From positions 1 to 7,299 of the forward strand of contig JAHIME010000029.1 in the NCBI GenBank assembly GCA_018896595.1: 7,299 nucleotides of DNA, read 5' to 3'. This document shows positions 4,440 through 7,299 of the stretch, piece by piece. Every line of letters starts with the position of its first letter. Position 1 is the first letter of the stretch. This DNA is from Patescibacteria group bacterium (GTDB lineage Bacteria; Patescibacteriota; Patescibacteriia; Patescibacteriales; VMTK01). Made by a program: the position numbers and the translations under genes. The notes under the pieces were generated by a model that ran no database searches, was not told where the DNA came from, and saw only the letters and a list, made by a program, of their open reading frames with translations.

Positions 4440-5687
4440 ATGTTAAATTATCAAAATTTATTAAAACAAGACCCTGAAATAATGGATGCGGTAAGGCGCG
4501 AGACGCAGAGGCAAAGCCAGGGCATGGAGCTGATCGCTTCGGAAAATTACGTATCGCGGGCGGTGCTGGAAGCGATGGCGACTGTTTTGACCAATAAATA
4601 CAGCGAAGGATATCCGGGCAAGAGATATTACGGCGGCCAGGAATACGTGGATGTTGTGGAAAGCATAGCCATTGAACGAGCGAAAAAATTGTTTAATGCC
4701 GAACATGTCAATGTCCAGCCGCTTTCCGGTTCGCCGGCTAACGCGGCTGTTTATTTCGCTTTTATAAAACCGGGCGACAAAGTGCTCGGGCTTAAGCTTG
4801 ACCATGGCGGACATTTGTCGCACGGGCATCCGGTTAATTTTTCCGGCATGCTTTATAATTTTGTCCAATACGAGGTTGGCGAAGAAACAGAACGGATTGA
4901 TATGGAAAAAGTAAGAGAAATCGCTTTGCGGGAAAAGCCGAAAATGATTGTTGCCGGCTTTAGCGCGTATTCGCGGGAGATTGAATGGCAGAAATTCAAA
5001 GAAATTGCCGATGAAATCGGCGCTTATACCTTTGCCGATATCGCCCATACGGCCGGCTTGATCGCCGCCGGAGAAATGGATAATCCAACGCCGATTTTTG
5101 ATGTTGTTTCAACAACAACGCATAAAACCTTGCGCGGCCCGAGAGGCGCGATTATTATGTGCAAAGAAAAATACGCCAAGCAGATTGACCGCGCTGTTTT
5201 TCCGGGCATGCAGGGCGGTCCGCATGAGCATATTATCGCGGCCAAAGCGGTCGCGTTCAAAGAAGCTTTGCAAGACGACTTTAAAGAATATGCCAAACAG
5301 GTAATAAAAAATGCGAAAACTTTGGCCGGAGAATTTATAAATATGGGATATCGCGTAATTTCAGGCGGCACGGACAACCATTTAATGGTAGTTGATATGG
5401 CTTTAAAGGAATTGTCAGGCAAAGACGCGGAAATTATTTTGGATAAAGTCGGAATTTCCGTCAGCCGTTCCACGATACCAAACGACCCCAATCCGCCGAT
5501 GAATCCGTCCGGCGTCCGCTTCGGCGCGCCGGCGATTACGACTCGCGGAATGAAAGAGGAAGAAATCAAGAAAATCGCGGTTTGGATAAATAGCGCGATT
5601 GAGAATAAAGACGAACCGGAGATGCTGGAGAGAATAAGGGAACAGGTGAAGGAGATGTGTTTGGAGTATCCGATACCGAGCGTGTAA
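4440..5687 (+). CDS. glyA: Serine hydroxymethyltransferase
   Basis: PLP enzyme that converts serine and tetrahydrofolate to glycine and 5,10-methylene-THF; cytoplasmic, the main entry of one-carbon units. At 415 residues it has the usual bacterial length. Motifs in order: LIASENYVS (31-39), YSEGYPGKRYYGG (54-66), the PLP-phosphate loop LSGSPAN (95-101, where many homologues have SGSQAN), ADIAHTAGLI (199-208) with Asp200 and His203, the Schiff-base lysine in VVSTTTHKTLRGPRG (222-236, Lys229), FPGMQGGPHEH (254-264), and SGVRFGAPAITTRG (357-370), whose Arg360 should bind the substrate carboxylate. The SVSRSTIPNDPNPPMNPSG segment before it differs from proteobacterial enzymes, consistent with a deep lineage. 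The start at 4440 fits the usual N-terminus; there is no SD. The enzyme before it in the folate pathway is not in the window, but FolD, which uses its product, is encoded downstream. Confidence 0.97.
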   Translation: MLNYQNLLKQDPEIMDAVRRETQRQSQGMELIASENYVSRAVLEAMATVLTNKYSEGYPGKRYYGGQEYVDVVESIAIERAKKLFNAEHVNVQPLSGSPANAAVYFAFIKPGDKVLGLKLDHGGHLSHGHPVNFSGMLYNFVQYEVGEETERIDMEKVREIALREKPKMIVAGFSAYSREIEWQKFKEIADEIGAYTFADIAHTAGLIAAGEMDNPTPIFDVVSTTTHKTLRGPRGAIIMCKEKYAKQIDRAVFPGMQGGPHEHIIAAKAVAFKEALQDDFKEYAKQVIKNAKTLAGEFINMGYRVISGGTDNHLMVVDMALKELSGKDAEIILDKVGISVSRSTIPNDPNPPMNPSGVRFGAPAITTRGMKEEEIKKIAVWINSAIENKDEPEMLERIREQVKEMCLEYPIPSV

Positions 5688-6030
5688 AATATTTAACAAC
5701 GCGCATTATAAATAATAATTATACTTTAAATAAGTATGTATTAAAAGTTGGTAAGAACAACGGGTTGTTGTGATTAAAAACATGTTTATATCGTTCCTTC
5801 CTCTTGGATAAGAGGAAGGGCAGGATGGAGTTTGACGGCGCGCCAAATTTAAGAATTACAATAAAATTTATATATAGAATAATTTTGTAAAAAAGGCTAA
5901 CTCAGTAAATAAACTTTTTCTACGCTTCACGCTGGGTTCTACTCCACCCCGTCCCTCCTCTTAACAAAGAGGAGGGGGACGAGAGAAAACTGTTTTTTTA
6001 TTAACTAAATGTTTAGTGCGTTAAAAATTT
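5688..6030. other. Intergenic region between glyA and folD
   Basis: No credible gene. The first 100 bp are AT-rich with a small hairpin (AACAA-CGGG-TTGTT near 5756-5769). A long inverted-repeat element follows at 5791-5982. After it come a T-run at 5993-5999 and a short inverted repeat (ACTAAA-TG-TTTAGT, 6004-6017) just before folD. No terminator with an adjoining T-run is seen for glyA, and no consensus promoter for folD, so folD could be read from glyA or from a promoter near or inside the element. Confidence 0.7.
5791..5982. mobile_element. MITE-like element with about 42-bp imperfect terminal inverted repeats
   Basis: The left end (5791-5831) and the reverse complement of the right end (5941-5982) align over about 42 bases, both of the form TCGT-pyrimidine tract-CCTCTT-loop-AAGAGGA-purine tract-TGGAGT. 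Each end is also a hairpin by itself: 10-bp stems at 5796-5805/5810-5819 and 5953-5962/5967-5976, both with 4-nt loops. The roughly 110-bp interior has no ORF of note. From memory, C/T-rich repeats of the CCCTCCTCTTAACAAAGAGGAGGG kind are common dispersed repeats in AT-rich bacterial genomes. No clear target duplication was found. It may also act as a transcript-processing or termination structure between glyA and folD. Confidence 0.65.
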
Positions 6031-6894
6031 ATGGTTAAATTAATCAACGGCAAAGCTTTAGCCGAAAAAATTAAAGACAAAATCGTTAAGGATATATTGG
6101 AATTGAATGGAGGATTAAAGGTCGCGGCCAAGCGCCCTGATTTGGCTATTATTTTAATGGGCGAGCGCGAAGATTCCAAACTGTACGTCAGCTTGAAAGA
6201 AAAGGAAGCGAAAAAAGTCGGCATTGACACGCATTTATATGAATGCCCGGAAAATATAAACGAACGCGAGGTATTGGATATGATTGAATGCCTGAATAAT
6301 GATGGCGCGATTGACGCGATTTTAATACAGCTGCCTTTGCCAACCGGTTTTGACACTGATGCGATTATCCGCGCGATTGATCCGAAAAAAGACGTTGACG
6401 GTTTTCATCCCGATAATCTGGCAATACTTTTTAAAACATGCGACCACGGCCGTGTAATGCCGCCGATTTTTGAAGCAATCTTGGAAATGCTTAAAAGTAT
6501 AAAGTATGAATTAAAAGGCAAGCAAGTTTGCGTCATCTCCAATTCGGAAATCTTCGGCAAAGCGTTATCGCGAATTTTGGAATGCAGGCAGGCGAAAGCC
6601 GCGGCAATACGCGCCGATGACACGGACTTAAAAAATAAAACAAGCCAAGCCGATTTACTGATAACGGCCGTTGGCAAACCAAAGTTTATCAAGAAAGACA
6701 TGATTAAAAAAGGCGCGGTGGTGATTGATATCGGCATAACAAAAAAAGACGGCAAGGTCCGCGGCGATGTTGATTTTGAAGACGTGAAAAACAAAGCGAG
6801 TTTTATTACTCCAGTACCCGGCGGAGTCGGACCGATGACGATCGCCATGGCGCTTAAGAATACGTTGGAGCTGTACAGGAGAAAGTATAATTAG
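6031..6894 (+). CDS. folD: Methylene-THF dehydrogenase / methenyl-THF cyclohydrolase
   Basis: Cytoplasmic bifunctional folate enzyme that oxidises 5,10-methylene-THF and hydrolyses the product to 10-formyl-THF for purine and formyl-Met synthesis. 287 residues, normal length. Conserved features: YVSLKEKEAKKVGI (52-65) with Lys56 at the catalytic position, ILIQLPLP (97-104) with Gln100, PKKDVDGFHP (118-127) with the substrate-binding aspartates, VVIDIGI (230-236), and the terminal PVPGGVGPMTIAM (261-273). The dinucleotide loop is degenerate: where most FolD read V-x-G-R-S-x-x-V-G-x-P, this one reads VISNSEIFGKA (168-178). The usual P-C-T-P-x-G block before it is replaced by VMPPIFEAI (142-150). 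Catalytic residues are kept, so folate binding and cyclohydrolase function are likely; NADP versus NAD use, or loss of the dehydrogenase, is open. No SD precedes the ATG. Confidence 0.93.
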   Translation: MVKLINGKALAEKIKDKIVKDILELNGGLKVAAKRPDLAIILMGEREDSKLYVSLKEKEAKKVGIDTHLYECPENINEREVLDMIECLNNDGAIDAILIQLPLPTGFDTDAIIRAIDPKKDVDGFHPDNLAILFKTCDHGRVMPPIFEAILEMLKSIKYELKGKQVCVISNSEIFGKALSRILECRQAKAAAIRADDTDLKNKTSQADLLITAVGKPKFIKKDMIKKGAVVIDIGITKKDGKVRGDVDFEDVKNKASFITPVPGGVGPMTIAMALKNTLELYRRKYN

Positions 6895-6946
6895 ACGCCA
6901 AAAAACAGACGGCAAATAATAAAAAAATAAGGAGATGAATCAAAAA

Positions 6947-7039
6947 TACCCGTGTCCAATTGGATATAGGGTCTTTATTTTGTTCGGCGTTTTTGTTTAC
7001 AAAAAAATCGAACAAAAGACCGAAGTCAAAATTCGGGTA
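6947..7039 (+). ncRNA. Candidate structured RNA or small repeat element downstream of folD
   Basis: An outer stem TACCCG (6947-6952) with CGGGTA (7034-7039) can enclose a long hairpin. In it GTCTTTATTTTGTTCG (6971-6986) pairs with CGAACAAAAGAC (7009-7020), with a 3- to 4-nt bulge, and is capped by TTTTTG-TTTA-CAAAAA (6990-7005). A 10-bp palindrome TCCAATTGGA lies at 6955-6964, and a short hairpin CCGAA/TTCGG at 7020-7036 competes with the outer stem. No match to a known RNA family is recognised. The nested symmetry also fits a miniature inverted-repeat element. Confidence 0.4.
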
Positions 7040-7176
7040 AAAGGAAGCCCGACTTTATATTTTAAGCGGTCGCAACACTCTAAAAATTTATAAAATTTAT
7101 TTTCCGAATATTTTTAAAGTTTAAAAAATTATTTTGACAAAAACGAATTTTTGTTTTAAGGGACTGTCGCAAATTA

Positions 7177-7194
7177 AATTGCCGTTAGGCAATT
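7177..7194. repeat. Small hairpin next to the minus-strand terminator
   Basis: AATTGCC-GTTA-GGCAATT, a perfect 7-bp stem with a 4-nt loop. It abuts the terminator hairpin; read on the minus strand it comes just after the terminator's T-run, so it may be a back-up termination structure. Confidence 0.5.
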
Positions 7195-7217
7195 AAAAAA
7201 GCGGCCGCAAGGCCGCT
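7195..7217 (-). terminator. Rho-independent terminator for a gene entering from the right
   Basis: AGCGGCC-GCAA-GGCCGCT (7200-7217) is a perfect 7-bp, GC-rich stem. On the minus strand it is followed by a run of T's (the A's at 7195-7199). On the plus strand no T-run follows it. A minus-strand transcript from beyond the window should therefore end here, converging on folD. Confidence 0.75.
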
Positions 7218-7299
7218 AGTTATGCACATTTTACCATAGAAAAAAGATTAATTTTGTGCTAAAATTAAGATATAAATAACTAATTTTTAAGCAAAATTC

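Larger units (their letters stand above)
6895..7299. other. Non-coding region after folD
   Basis: 405 bp without a convincing gene. A structured block lies at 6947-7039, then about 100 bp of very AT-rich sequence with a hairpin (ACAAAAA-CGAA-TTTTTGT, 7137-7154), then two adjacent hairpins near 7177-7217, the second a minus-strand terminator. The last 80 bp are AT-rich. On the minus strand a frame is open from the right edge to a stop near 7229, too short and biased to call. TGCTAAAAT at 7257-7265 resembles an extended -10 on the plus strand but lacks a -35. Confidence 0.7.

Noticed and set aside
4461..5569. Long open frames on the minus strand inside glyA
   Set aside because: They lie opposite a fully conserved glyA, show no recognisable motifs, and are explained by the codon bias of the real gene.
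6405..6848. 147-residue minus-strand frame inside folD
   Set aside because: Antisense shadow of folD; serine- and isoleucine-rich with no motif and no SD.
6935..7093. 52-codon ORF after folD as a protein-coding gene
   Set aside because: The SD directly touches the ATG, and the sequence is dominated by nested inverted repeats, so it was recorded as structured DNA/RNA instead.
7229..7299. C-terminal end of a minus-strand gene at the right edge
   Set aside because: Only about 23 open codons of AT-rich sequence without recognisable protein features; the terminator at 7195-7217 does suggest such a gene lies further right.

Overview
The window looks like a chromosomal segment of a small-genome bacterium, most likely Patescibacteria (CPR) and perhaps Parcubacteria-like. 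This rests on AT-rich intergenic DNA, most housekeeping genes starting without a Shine-Dalgarno (SD) sequence, a bacterial Elp3 with a CPGKCAYCP radical-SAM cluster motif, and divergent SHMT and FolD sequences. The assignment is inference, since there is no rRNA or marker set. TGA is never read through in the genes, so the standard genetic code fits and the SR1/Gracilibacteria recoding does not.

Layout. Positions 1-1646 (minus strand) hold a two-gene unit: a secreted or membrane-anchored bactofilin-like protein, then, 10 bp downstream, a phosphomannomutase/phosphoglucomutase cut off by the window edge. A 46-bp divergent spacer separates this from elp3 (plus strand, 1693-3414), the tRNA wobble-uridine modification enzyme. 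Its reading frame carries an in-frame palindromic repeat and two other repeat tracts. Positions 3458-4349 form a self-contained transcription unit: consensus promoter, NUDIX hydrolase, a 62-residue basic protein of unknown function, a possible 52-residue ORF that overlaps strong RNA hairpins, and a textbook rho-independent terminator. A second consensus promoter drives glyA (4440-5687). A 342-bp spacer with a MITE-like inverted-repeat element separates glyA from folD (6031-6894). The last 405 bp have no convincing gene but contain several hairpins and a minus-strand terminator belonging to a gene beyond the right edge.

Function. GlyA and FolD are consecutive steps of one-carbon metabolism: serine gives 5,10-methylene-THF, which FolD converts to 10-formyl-THF. 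Elp3 acts in translation fidelity, the mutase in sugar-phosphate supply for the envelope, and the bactofilin-like protein at the cell envelope.

The most interesting parts are the small-gene and structured-RNA segment at 4139-4349, the repeat insertions tolerated inside elp3, the inverted-repeat element between glyA and folD, the degenerate cofactor loop of FolD, and the structured non-coding region after folD.
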